In this document: positions 23,255 to 34,109 of the stretch, piece after piece
Layout: the number at the start of each line of letters is the position of its first letter
How positions within the stretch are numbered: the first letter of the stretch is position 1
NCBI GenBank assembly: GCA_004565275.1
Contig: SDOX01000122.1
Location: forward strand, 384,642 to 448,641
Reading direction: 5' to 3'
Origin: Nannochloropsis salina CCMP1776
Taxonomy: Eukaryota; Sar; Eustigmatophyceae; Eustigmatales; Monodopsidaceae
DNA: 64,000 bases
Notes under the pieces: model-generated
The model's input: the letters and a program-made list of their open reading frames with translations, nothing else
Told to the model about the DNA's origin: nothing
Databases searched by the model: none
Position numbers and translations under genes: made by a program

Positions 23255-26200
23255 ATGGTCCGCCGGAATACGGACAATAATATAGCCATGTCGAGTCCCA
23301 TGCAAGAAACAGATGAGACAGAGATAGACGCTGACGAAGGGGGTTATGGATGTTCGCGCATCGAAGAAGTTATGCTCGAGGATGAGTCCGAACGAGACAG
23401 GGCAGGTGTTCTCAAGCTATCTCCTAAGAACTCTGCCCCAATTGCGCCTCCTCCTGGGAAAAAAAGGGCCGCTCCACAACACTCTCGCGCTGCCGGGGAG
23501 ACTTCATCTCCTCTGGCTCCAAGCTCCTCATCGGAACATAACAGTTCTCTCGCTGGAAAAAGTGATAACGCTAAGAAAAAGCCTGGTACATCAGATGTGA
23601 CTGCAGAAATGATGCGTGTAGCATTTGCGGGATGGAATGAGGCTGACGTAGGGCCCACGGACTCGCCCGTTGAGGAAGACATAGAGAGCGCAGATGACGT
23701 ACAGTCCTACCGAAGCAGCTATCCAGACCCTCAGGCTCAAAAACTTCTACTTTCCGGACGCATTAATCAATTAATAGCCATTCTTAACATTGGATTTGGC
23801 CTGGTTTATCTATGTTGGCGTGTTTTCCGGTCCATGAATCCGAAACACGACTGGCATGACTGGGCCCCCGTCGGCGCCTACTTTATCGATCCCGAGGATC
23901 CTGAGCGTGCATGGTCCCTCAAAGAGGAGTTCAAGTACAACTGGTTCTGCTGGTTACTATTTGTTGCTGAGGTCTTTTTCATGGTCAGCGTTTGGCTGGG
24001 TCATGCCAGTCGATGCTTCCCGTCCAAGAGGTAAGGGAAACAGGTCTACACATGCTCTCCGTCGATGTGTTTCAGCAATGAACCTGAGACGTGCCCAATT
24101 GACATGATATTCACACCTGTAGGACGAAGTGCACGATGGATGAGCTCGTGGACATTGACTACGAGCTTTCGGAGCGCACGGTTGTCTGCGTCGTCATTCC
24201 CACCCGCGGCGAGTCCTTGAACATCCTCCGCGAGGCAATCCTCAATGCTATGTCCCTCAACCTATGGCCTGGCCTCCTAGACGTCCGGAAAAATGCTCGT
24301 TTGGTGGTTGTGGATGACCGTCGACGTGCCGAGGTTTTGTTGCTCATTGCCTTGTGCTATCGATTCGCTGCACTCTTTTGCAATAACCGCAAGGTATGTG
24401 AAGCGGGATCCGCGGCATCGCAATGGTTATGAATTTTAGACGTCTTGATGCGCAGCGAGAGCTGCATTCATACTTGAACTGTGTCTCCCGCCAAATAATG
24501 GCCTCATGAATACAGTCCCCATTCACATTTCTTTCTTCTCGCGATTTTACATAGGTGCGCACACAGCTGAAATTGGAGGGCCGCGCAGGCATGAGCCTCG
24601 CCGCCTTCTATGACCATTACTTGGCGTGTACAGCGGGATTCGGGCAGACATACGCAGATAGTTTCATTGACATATTCTCCATAGCGGACATGATCCACAA
24701 GATGTGCAAGTACGTCCCGGTGGGATGCTGTCTTTTCCCTATCGCGTCATCAGTGAATATACTGCATGCTCACTTGCTTCCCACTTATTGTCCTGGCAGA
24801 GACGATTGCATCCCGCCTGAATGGGATGGTCTAGAGCTACCTTCCGGGACTCGGATCGAGCCTAAACAAACACAGACGGACCTGAGCAAAGTACCCCGCT
24901 TGCGGGAAGACTTTGCGGACGTGCGAAGTATTCTGACATTAGTGTACTTCTCTAGGCCAAGCAACGGTGCGGCAAATGCAGTTGTTGGGTGTTTGAGTAC
25001 AATATTCTATCCAGACATTACCTTATGAAAGGAGGAACGAATGTGAACATTGATCCGATAAGCCCTTCCTTCCCAACCACATGCAGAGTTTCCTGCCTCC
25101 TGCCCGGTGGCGGGGATGCTCAACAGTCTTCTCTTCCCGGAGGACCCCGCCGATGCCAACATCCTGGGCATGGCCCGCTACATGGTAGTCAATGATCCTC
25201 GTCACGCACTTCAGACCGAGTTCCTTCAGCGCACCATGCCGTACTTCTTCCGTCCCGTCGCCGACACAGAGTACGTGAAGCAGCAACCTTCCAACCCATT
25301 CTTCGATGCTCGTGCCGTTTGACTTTACATAAGATTTTTTTATCGACTTTACCCGCGCATTCGAACAGAATGGGCACCGTTGAGTACGAGGAATGCCAAG
25401 ATGTGGCGTTCGTGCAGGTCGCTCTTCGTGTCAAGAAAGGTAAGCGCAGCCACTCTCCCCGCTTGTTCTGATTGCATCGCGAGGAAGCCCCCCTGCCCTC
25501 TTCACACCCACACCACACGCACACACGCCTCCCACAGCCGACAAGTTTGATACGGATCCCTTGTCCAACCGGGACCTGATCCTGCAGGATATCATAAACA
25601 TTGGGCGGGACGGTGTAGGAGGAGCCATGGCCAAGAGCAACGGCTGCATGTATCGTATCGACGTCTTGAAGAGCGGCAAAAACGTCCGCGGGCGGAGCGT
25701 CGTCTCGGAGGAGGATCCGACGCAACTCCTGGGGAAAGGCCTGGGTTTCTCCACCCTGACGGTACACGATTCTCGAGTGAACGGGGACGGATCCGGGCTC
25801 GGACCTCCATGTCCTCACTCCCAGACGCCCTCTCACTTGCCGAAACTCCCCCACTCCTACCCCTTCGGTCCACTCACAGCGATGCGAATGGCTGCCAACC
25901 TCCGTGGAGCTCTTCCACCGAGGTTTCCGTTCCGTGTACGTGAACGAGATCGACGAGACCCTCTCCTTGTGCTTCCACGAGACACCGCGCCTGACGGGCC
26001 GCGTGGAGGAGGTGTTTGACATCCACTTGAGCGCCACGGAGGTGCTCGTCCGGGACCCGCTTGGCCTGCGTAAAGCCCGCTACACGACCCGGATGCACCG
26101 GCTGTTCGTGATGGAGGACCTGTGGCAGGGGTTCTTCATGGTACGTAGGCGAGGCGAGGAAGCCGCCGGGGCTTGCCTTGGGGTGCGAGTCTGCCAGACG

Positions 26201-26941
26201 TCTCAGCACCAGAGCGATTTACATTCTAAGCCTCGCGGCCCCATGTCCTACTCGTACACAGGCTATGGGCATCGAGCTCCTGCTTCTGTGCGCGGTCCTG
26301 TACTCATACCTGTGGAGGACGCCTTTCTACAAGCATGGCATTGAAGTGCTCTTCTTCTTCCTCCCCTACTACTTTACCGCCGCCTTGCCCACGGCCGCGG
26401 CCCTCAATTGGAAGCGAACCCCTCCTGACCCGGTGAGTGTTGGCCCCCTCCCCCCTCACCCTTGCCTCCCCATGACTCATCTTCTCCTCCCCTTCGCGTC
26501 TTTGGGCATGCGCAGGCGTTCCGATCCGTCCAGCTCAGCTTCGCCACGGCCTTCGTCCCCTTCGTGGTGTACATCGGCTCTGGGCTCGCCGAGATGTCCC
26601 GGGTCGTCTGCAGCCGGTCGGGCCGGCGTCAGTTCAGCGTGGAGGGCTGCCCGACCTGGCCTCTCTACATGACCCTGGTCCTGCTCCTCGCCAGCATGGT
26701 CGTCACCTTCATCAATTGGGCGCGCGGGAATTTCCGGCACGCAGGCCTCTGGGTCACCTCCGTGGTGATGCTCGCCTGCGCCATCAGCATGATCCTCCCC
26801 ACTGCCATGCGCGGCGTCAAGTTCCAGGGCATCCCCAGCTTCTACCTCCGATACGCGGCCCTGGCCGTGGTCCTGGTGGTGGTGGCCTTCTGGCAGGGGG
26901 CGGGGGTGGAGGATCCGCGCGCCCCGCCCGTGGCAGCATAG
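23255..26941 (+). CDS. cellulose-synthase-like GT2 membrane protein with divergent catalytic motifs
   Basis: Ten exons keep frame: 23255-24030, 24123-24393, 24555-24709, 24800-24980, 25089-25270, 25369-25439, 25538-25761, 25880-26140, 26262-26432 and 26516-26941, giving 905 residues. A disordered N-terminus of about 170 residues precedes two membrane spans (INQLIAILNIGFGLVYLCW, WFCWLLFVAEVFFMVSVWL). A cytosolic GT2-like domain starts RTVVCVVIPTRGESLNILRE. Further landmarks are D323/D324 (VVVDDRRR), FSRPSNGAANA, MVVNDPRH at 493-500, GVGGAMAKSNGCMYR, SVVSEED, and PTSVELFHRGFRSVYVNE. About five C-terminal spans follow. The overall plan matches cellulose/glucan synthases, but the DxD, TED and QxxRW motifs are altered or absent, so activity and product are uncertain. 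The exon 4 donor (GCA|GTTGTT) is weak. Confidence 0.68.
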
Positions 26942-27289
26942 GCGAGCAGTTTTCTCATTGTCCCTTGGCAAGGGTGCCCGGGGACTCGTAGGGGAAGGGG
27001 GGGGGGGGGGATAATCGGCCTGTCGTCTGGGCTAGGAGATTTCAAAGTTAGCATGCAGGAACCAGGAAGAGCTTCTCTTCGTACACATTCCTTTTACTTA
27101 TTGCTTTGAGTTGTAATCAATGTATAGAAACGCCTGGCCACAGGGGCACGCAACACTCCAGGCTTGCACCCATCTAGGCCCTATCACCGGCGGCGCCTCG
27201 CTGCTTTCTTCTTCGGGCTGGGGCTTCTCTTGGCGGGTCGCCTCGACCGCTTCTGAGCCCTCCCTCCAGGTGGTCGCCTGCCCCCGCCC
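26942..27289. other. convergent 3' region with 14-base G run
   Basis: Between the stops of the GT2-like gene and EAF6. A run of 14 G lies at 26997-27010. No gene seen. Confidence 0.45.
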
Positions 27290-28225
27290 CTACCACTGCC
27301 TCGGCCTCTCACCCCTGTCTTCGCGCTCCGCCTGCTCGAAGTTGTCGACGGCCTTTTTCGTCTGCTTTGGGCTCACTTCCTCCTCCTCCTCCTCCTCCTC
27401 CTCCTCCTCCTCCTCCTCCTCCTCCTCTTCTTCTTCCTCCCCTTCCCCCTCTTCCTCCTCTTCTTCCCCCTCTTCCTCCTCCTCTTCCTCCTCCTCCTCT
27501 TCCTGGCCCTCTCCCTCTCCTTCCTCCTCGTCCTCCTCTTCCTCTTCCTCCTCCTCTTCTTCCTCCTCCTCATCACCTTCCTCCTCATCTCCCTCACGGC
27601 CACGGCTCACGGCTCTCCTCACAGTCACCATTGGCGGTGACGTGACGGAGGAGAGAGAGAACAAGCGGTCCTGTGCAGGCGTGGGTTACAATTCGTTAAA
27701 ATTGCCTGGAACTGGCGTCCTCTCCGGCCTCCCAGTGTGGCATTACCTCTCGTTGGAGCTTTCTCGCGCCTTGTTTTCCCTTGACAGCAGAGGCCGCACT
27801 GGAGCGTTTTCCCAAAACGGAAATGAACATGAGTGACATGGTTGGTCAAGCACGTACCAAGGACAATGTGCATCAAACGTGCCCCGGTCTTTCCATTCGT
27901 CAGGCCTGCCAGAATTTAATCCCCCCCTCCATCCCACCCTCTTCTTACCTCGTGCTCCCATTCGTCAACGCCGCATCCCAACCCCGCAGGATATTGCCTG
28001 TCGTCAATGTGTCGTCCAAATAACTCCCCTCCAAGTCGAAAATTTGTCGTTCAATGTTCTGGAGCTCCGCCTTGAGTCTGGTTGTTGATTTGGGACGAAA
28101 GAGAGAGGATGTGAAATTCGATACATCTCCTCCCCATACATGGCTTTTCCTCGCATTCTCCGCCCACCGTCGATCATAGCTCACCCCGCACGCCGCTGCT
28201 CAAGGTTGTTGTCCTCTACAATCAT
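27290..28225 (-). CDS. EAF6: EAF6 subunit of NuA4/HBO1-type histone acetyltransferase, with acidic tail
   Basis: Four minus-strand exons, 28225-28185, 28077-27949, 27798-27747 and 27670-27290, give 200 residues. The EAF6 core is clear: a coiled-coil start (GLKAELQNIERQIFDLEGSY), then LDDTLTTGNILRGWDAALTN, then, across two splice joins, LQRE|DRLFSLSSVTSPP. EAF6/MEAF6 is a small shared subunit of MYST acetyltransferase complexes. The last 125 residues are unusual for the family: a tract of about 70 residues almost entirely Glu with some Asp/Gly, encoded by a GAG/GAA microsatellite, followed by VSPKQTKKAVDNFEQ. The microsatellite makes opposite-strand frames (poly-Ser, poly-Pro) that are not genes. 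Confidence 0.88.
27378..27600. repeat. CTC/CTT trinucleotide microsatellite inside EAF6
   Basis: A long imperfect run of CTC and CTT triplets on the plus strand (GAG/GAA on the coding strand). It encodes the polyglutamate tail of EAF6. A replication-slippage-prone tract. Confidence 0.9.
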
Positions 28226-28571
28226 CGTGAAGCGCAACACTCCGGCTCCCGATCTCCTTTGTGCTTCCTCAGAGAGGAGGAAGCTCCAATGGACCTTTAC
28301 CGCAGCAAATGCGATAGCACAGAAAACAATACCGGCCTTCCTGTACGAGAATCGTCGAAATTAAAGAGATACTTTAAAGCCATGTACACGTGCTTGTATA
28401 TCTGCCGTAGAGCACGTCTGAAACGAGCTGCCCCTTCAGGTTTATCGGTCGAAGAATCGGGACGTGCAAGCATGTGAGCGAGGCCCCCCTCTCGCTCATC
28501 TTGCTCTCAGTGCTAATAGGATCTCCTCCCCCCGAACCCGCGCCAGGCACAGGCGAGGACTGTTGGATAGT
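28226..28571. other. divergent promoter region, EAF6 and kinase
   Basis: 346 bases between start codons of two divergent genes. Short frames here have no family; treated as promoter and 5' UTR. Confidence 0.4.
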
Positions 28572-30587
28572 ATGGTCTTCTGCTGCTGTTTACCGCCGTC
28601 CTTTGAGCCCCCTTGCCCCCCCCCTCCGGTTTATTCGGCCACTCAGTCGGCGCAAGCGGAGGGCCCGCCCGTCCCTCCCACGGACACGGCCGTGAGGGCA
28701 GTGGAGCACAGTTTCTCAGTCCTCAGGTGAGACAAATGCGGTGTAATGTGATTTGCATGATCCTGCGTTCCTCACTTTGGACATTGGCTTCCTTCATCTC
28801 TCGCTTGGGCCTCAACTACGCATCATCGATGTGGGCAGCGAGGAGGAGTTGGGGGCTGCAGTCGCAGGGGGGGAAGGAAACGGCAATGGCCACCACCATG
28901 ACTCTACCTCCGCCATTCCCCATGCGGATGCCGATGGGTTGGTACACGTGGATGGTGAAAATGTCTGTGAGATGGACGAGGAGGAGGACGGGGAGGAGCA
29001 CGATTGGGACTGCCACATGACGGACCTGGCGGCTCTTACTTATCCACCGGGGCAAGCAGAGGCGGACCCGATCAAGGTGAACGAATATGCCGTCGACGGC
29101 TTCTTGGGCGCAGGCGCCTTTGGGAATGTGAAACGTGCTCGAAGGGAAGTAGATCCGCCCCCCTACCAGACCTATGCCATCAAGATCATGAGCCGTCATC
29201 GACTCCGGCGCTTCAAATCCAGCGTGATGTCGGTGGGGGGAAGCCACATGGAGGTGAAGACCGGGATAGACATGGTGAGTGAAGGATTGGCAAAGAAAGA
29301 TGCAAGCGACTGGTGCAACTCGCGCTTCCCTAGAGGGAGATGCTGACTCTTCCCTCCATCGTCATACGTGCTTGCCCCGCCAGATGCGCAACGAGATCCG
29401 AATCATGCGGCATCTGTACCACCGGAATGTGGTGTTACTTTTCGAGGTCATCAACGACCCCTCGGAGGACAGCATTTTCATGATCATGGAGGTAGGGAGG
29501 CCCCCGCCTCTCCTCCCTTTTTAAACACTCCCCTCCCTCCTCTTTTTCTGCCCCTGCAGCTCTCACGCCGACCCCCTCATCCCCCGTTTCCCTCTTCCCC
29601 GTGCCTCAGTATCTGGAGGGCGGCATATCCATGGACTACGACAAGAAGACCAAGCGCTTCCGGAGCCCCCTCACGGGCGGCGTCCTCCCCCCCCCCACCG
29701 CCTGCAAGCTCTTCTTCGGCCTAGTCGCCGGCCTCCAGTATCTGCACGGCAAAGGCATCTGCCACCGCGACATTAAGGTCCGCCACAGACCCTGCCCTCT
29801 CTCCCTCCAATTGCCCCTCCTTTCCCTTTCGCCCCCCCTGCGGGACATTCTAAGCCCCTTCCCTCCCTCCCTTCCTCCCCCCCTCCCTCCCCCCTCGTGC
29901 ACCCCCCAGCCCGAAAATCTGCTCCTCACAGACGGGACCAAGCTGCGGATAACGGATTTCGGATGTGCCCAGCGGATCAAGGACACAGGAGAGGGAGGGG
30001 AGGGGGAGTCCAGAGACCGAGGGAAGCTCTTCGACACCTCCGGGACCTACAATTTCCTCGCGCCCGAATGCTGCTCGGGCGAAGGCTTCTTCCCCTGGCC
30101 GGTGGACGTGTGGGCAGCGGGTCTTTGCCTGTACTGCTTCCTCTTCGGGCGCCTGCCCTTCCAGAAGGCCGGCCTCGCCCCCCTCTTCGCGGCCATCCAG
30201 GAAGAGGAAGTTCAGATCCCCCCCGTGGAGGAAGAAGGCGAGGGAGGGGCCGAGGGAGGGGAGAATGGAGAAAGGGAGGCCGGGGGCGGCCAAAGCGTTG
30301 AGCCCGAGCTGCATGAGATGCTGGAGGGTTTGTTCTTGAAAGACCCGGGAGCCAGGTGGACGTTGGAGCGGCTGCGAGCGCATTCGTGTCTGGCACAGGC
30401 GCGGAGGGAGGACGAGGACGAGGACCGGAGGCGGGACGAGGAGGAGGAGCGGGAGAGGAGGGAGAGGGAGGAGAGGGAGCGTGAAGGGCGGAATGAAATC
30501 GATGAAGGGGGGGGGGGGCGAGCAGGAGCTGACTCAGGCGACCAGCTAGTTAGCGAGGGAGGAGTGAGGCGGGAAGCAGGCGTGTAA
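28572..30587 (+). CDS. CaMKK/SnAK-like serine/threonine protein kinase
   Basis: Five exons, 28572-28726, 28839-29274, 29384-29491, 29610-29777 and 29910-30587, give 514 residues. Kinase landmarks: glycine loop GAGAFG at 142-147, VAIK-type lysine at 167 (YAIKIM), HRDIKPEN with catalytic Asp 287, DFG at 305-307, TSGTYNFLAPE activation segment, and DVWAAGLCLYCFLFGRLPF. The phrases HRNVVLLFEVINDPSED and LDVWAxGxxLYCFxFGxLPF are those of CaMKK and related kinases that phosphorylate AMPK/SnRK1 activation loops. The N-terminus begins MVFCCC, which could be palmitoylated. The insert after the DFG (about 15 Gly/Glu-rich residues) and a C-terminal Arg/Glu repeat tail are lineage-specific additions. No calmodulin-binding segment was identified. 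The first splice acceptor (28838) is the least certain. Confidence 0.85.
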
Positions 30588-30858
30588 AAAAGTCAAGAGA
30601 GATCGCGAGAAACCCGCGTGCACGCCCCTCCCAGCTTTTGATTCCCCTTGACACCATGTACAGTCTCTTTGTTTAAATTAGCGCCCGTCTCGCTACCTCC
30701 CGTCCCCGTTCCCCGCCACTTGGTCGGCGCCCTCCTCACGCCGAGGGCTCGATGTCCCTCTGTCTCTTCACTTTCCCCCGCCCCGATTGCAAGATGGCCT
30801 GGGATGGGTGCGAAAAGCGGGCGATTGACACAGAAATGCGGTAAGAAAGCAGAGGGAC

Positions 30859-31431
30859 TCAGGGGCTGATCGGCAGAGGAAGCGACTGGCAAAATGACTC
30901 GGTCACGAAGATCTCCGCCTCGCCCAGGACGAGGCAAAAGCGGTGTCTCCCCCTCGTGCCCTTACTCACGCTATAGTCGGCTTGTTGGTTGACAGCCTGC
31001 TTCCGAATGAAATCGTGCATGACCTGCACGTCTGAATCCCCGCCTTTCCCCGCGCTCCGGCTCCTGTGTTGCTCCTCCACGGCCATCCGCTCCTGCGGGG
31101 TGGGGAAGCGCGCAGGCATCAGCCATGCATCGTTGTTTGGTCAGAGAAGCCTTCGTGATGTCGAGCCGCGATTGAGCTGGCGGCTACACAGAGATACTTC
31201 CATGGCAGGCAACCAGCTAAAGGAAAACTATCGCAGCTACTCTTTATCGTCTTCCATCGTGGTGTGGATGAGCGTCACACACCTCCGCTTGCCTGCCATC
31301 TCTGCACTTACGAGCTGTTTCTCTGTCTCCTCAGGGCTCGCGCCATATATTTTTGTCAGAGCAACCGCAAGAACTGGCAGAAGAATGAAGCCAAATCCTT
31401 GAGTTAACACCATGCGATTCAGCTTCACCAT
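30859..31431 (-). CDS. small single-span membrane protein, unknown
   Basis: Three minus-strand exons, 31431-31312, 31092-30970 and 30885-30859, all phase 0, give 89 residues. A basic start (MVKLNRMVLTQ) leads into one hydrophobic span (GFGFILLPVLAVALTKIYG), then ASPEETEKQLERMAVEEQ and a polar tail ending SLPLPISP. The size and layout suggest a mitochondrial inner-membrane or ER complex accessory subunit, but I recognise no family. The last exon is only 27 bases. It converges on the kinase gene and diverges from the DUF1772-like gene 170 bases away. Confidence 0.6.
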
Positions 31432-31602
31432 TGTGGCCTCAGTGGGGGCAGGAGGCTGTGAGGAAAAGGAAATGAAACCCTGAGGTGAAAAGCAGTCCAG
31501 GGCCGGAATACGGAAGGGACCTGTTGGAATGGACTGATCTCCTTACATCTCACCACGAACACACACGCGCCCCTGATGCGTTGAGCCAGGCAGGGGAGCA
31601 AT

Positions 31603-32589
31603 ATGAGTGAACACATACGAGTGAAGACTAAGCACGTCGAGGGCCTGGTCGCTGAATCCGAGCAGTCCTCTCCGGCTAAAGGGGTACGTCATCGCTCAAG
31701 CATGTTCCTGCTGCCCGTGTTGACCTTCCCAGCGCTGTTCTGTTTCCCTTGGTCTGCATGCAGGGGCAGTCAGAATACTCCTCGTATTAGAAGATTACGT
31801 GAGGACATGGTGCACGCATTGTCAGGATCAATGGAGGGCTGAGCTTCAGCCTTCCACTTACCTCTCTCTCCTAAGCCAGGTTCTTGCATGCGTTGGCCGA
31901 CAGTCAAAGACCGCGATGCAGGAGGGCGCTTCATACTCGAAGCAGCTACGTTCGCAAGCTCCGCCCTCTTTGCTGGCGCCGCTCTGTACATCTCTCTGGT
32001 GGAGCACCCTGCTCGTAAAACCCTTGCTGCATCCAGTTTGGATGTTCCGAAATCTAAAGGGAAGGCAATCAAAAAAAGTGCCATCAAGAGCGCAGTTTTG
32101 CAATGGCGCGAATCATATCAACGGGCCGCTCCACTTCAAGTCTTTTATGCGCTTGTGGCTGGTGTCGGTGGTATGTGCAACACTTTTGTGCTCAAGGAGG
32201 CTGCGGCCTGGGCATGGGGTGGGGGGCTCGTGGCCATGAACGTGCCTTTCACTCTCCTCTGCCTCATGCCGATCAACAAAGAACTTGGAAAGCGTGCGGA
32301 GATGGTAGAGTTGGAACAAGAGACCCGCGGGACGTCGGATCGCGAAGAAGAGACAAAAGTGGATGAGGACGAGATAGAGGAGGCCGACCCTGTTTCTAGA
32401 CGCGTCACCTTCTGCCTGGGCTCTTGGTCCTGCTCAGGTCTGCCATCCACCAAGCACCTTCTCCGGCTGTGGGGCCAACTGCATGCTGTTCGTGCTGCCC
32501 TGGGCCTCAGCGGCTTTTTGGTCCTCACTGCTCATGTTCTCTCCGTCGCGCACTCCCGCCGAGCTAGCAAGGTGATGATTTATGGGTGA
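31603..32589 (+). CDS. DUF1772-like (anthrone-oxygenase-like) four-span membrane protein
   Basis: Two exons, 31603-31683 and 31876-32589, give about 264 residues. The acceptor follows a strong pyrimidine tract (CTTACCTCTCTCTCCTAAG). If exon 1 is wrong, the start is the ATG at 31888 (MRWPTVKDRD). Four hydrophobic segments are seen: FILEAATFASSALFAGAALY, QVFYALVAGVGGMCN, GGLVAMNVPFTLLCLMP and a C-terminal ALGLSGFLVLTAHVLSV. The phrase WRESYQRAAPLQ after the first span and the LRLWGQLHAVRAAL motif before the last are typical of DUF1772. An acidic insert (EEETKVDEDEIEEAD) lies before the last span. Function is unknown in most members. Confidence 0.72.
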
Positions 32590-32756
32590 AGGGGGGGCCC
32601 ATTTTCACAGACCGATTGGCGCCGAGGGGCGTCTTACAGAAAATGAAAACAACTTATTTCTAGCTCAGTTTTATTCGCTATTTTCTTTTTGCATGCTCTC
32701 GTTACCCCAAGCGAGGGGCCTTGCGAAATGAGCGTTCTGATACAGGATGGAACGTC

Positions 32757-33185
32757 TTAGATCAAGCCTGTTCGGTCCTTCACAGCCTCGTATGTTCGCG
32801 TTGATGCGTTCCCAAAAGGGGAAGAATTCGCGTACTCCTGCAACCGAGACAGAATTTTGGACCCCTTCAAGGCGGGGGGGGGGGCCAGCGCCCCATTCAC
32901 CAAGTTGAATATGTCGATGGTTTCCATGTTCAAGATTTTCTCGTATTCATCGAGTTCCGGCACGCTCAGACTCATCACGTTCTCAGCCGCCCAACTCCCG
33001 AGCAGCAGGTCCACTTCCAGCCATCCCCGTTGCTTGCTCCGGTACAGAAGGCGCTTGCGGCGGATGAGATCCGTGTCGACGGGACCGGGAGGGGCAGTCG
33101 GGTCGAGGCTGGACTCGGGGACCTGTGTTTTAAGGCGCAGATGATCGTCAAGTTGGGCTTTGGTGCGTTCTCCAATGCGACGGAC
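32757..33185 (-). CDS. SDHAF2: succinate dehydrogenase assembly factor 2 (SDHAF2/Sdh5), main exon
   Basis: The exon 33185-32757 encodes 142 residues after a splice acceptor (CACCCTACAG). The family core reads RKRLLYRSKQRGWLEVD then LLLGSWAAENVMSLS, ELDEYEKILNMETIDIFN, the SdhE/SDHAF2 motif RxRGxxExD with downstream helices. Sdh5 flavinylates succinate dehydrogenase subunit A in the mitochondrial matrix. The presequence-bearing first exon is unresolved. Candidates are an ATG at 33401 (MKKPALKNSV, joins in frame) and one near 33310 (MLRSKTSQTS), for which no in-frame donor was found. The G/C run at 32874-32884 encodes the PPP of APPPALKG. The C-terminus ends KDRTGLI. Confidence 0.85.
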   Translation of the reverse strand, partial: VRRIGERTKAQLDDHLRLKTQVPESSLDPTAPPGPVDTDLIRRKRLLYRSKQRGWLEVDLLLGSWAAENVMSLSVPELDEYEKILNMETIDIFNLVNGALAPPPALKGSKILSRLQEYANSSPFGNASTRTYEAVKDRTGLI

Positions 33186-34109
33186 CTGTAGGGTGCGTGA
33201 TATGGAGAGCGTGAGCTGTCGCTGCTCAGACGAATTGAATTAGACCCATCAGGCGACTGTTTGCAGGTTGTTGTGTACATGCTCGTTTGTGAGGTCTTTG
33301 ACCGCAGCATCCCCGAAAAGATGAAATATGAGATGTAGACATCATTTATCCGATGTTGTGTCAACGTACACCACACTATTTTTGAGGGCTGGCTTCTTCA
33401 TCCAGTCTTGGGATCAAAGCTACTGGTGTCCGCGAACGATCCCCTCCAACAATACCTGCGCGGGGGTTAGCTCTGGAGAGGGTGGAGGCTTGCTGTGTGC
33501 GGACGATGACAGGGTGCGGGTATCGAAAAAAGCCGTGACAACAGCATTCCGGAGGCTATATATGCTTCGACGTGCCGCTGACGAGAAAAGGAGGCCCGCG
33601 CAAGATGGCGCCATGTTGCGGGTCCTGCGAGATACACGATCGCTAGACGACCGATAGCTTGTGATGTAGACCTGTGGACGCGGAAATGCGTGCGAGAGGC
33701 GCATGAAACGTGACCAGGAGACGCTGACGCAGGGTTCGCGTGGAAAGGGGGGGTTACACGTGCAGTCACGTGGGCCGACTGCCGGCGACTGGAACATGAA
33801 AAAGCAAGAAAAAGGCCGGAAGGGGTGGTATTGAAGGCTGAATGGAAGCGACGAGCATTGCCCACAGCCAATTTCATGTGTCCTTCTCAGCACTTGGACT
33901 TATTCATGCTCTTCTCGTCGTAGATATTTTGGTGGTGCAAGTCGGCGACCTACCCTGGAGGGTGGAAAACAGCCAACAGATTCCTCTCACTTGCCCTCAC
34001 ACGTCAACAAGGACCTGCGCATTCAGACAGCCGTGCAGCAGTGGGAACGTCAAACCAAAGGCATATTTTTCGCCAGGACTGCTAGCTCTGCAAAATCCCG
34101 CTTTACCAA
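33186..34109. other. divergent region, SDHAF2 and desaturase
   Basis: Expected to hold the missing first exon of SDHAF2 and the promoter of the desaturase. A plus-strand frame from about 33995 to 34150 (DLRIQTAVQQWERQTKG...) looks protein-like but could not be joined in frame to the desaturase. Otherwise nothing supported. Confidence 0.35.

Noticed and set aside
27120-27836. Plus-strand frame rich in poly-Ser/poly-Pro
   Set aside because: It is the opposite strand of the EAF6 acidic microsatellite; the minus frame carries the conserved EAF6 motifs and good splice sites.
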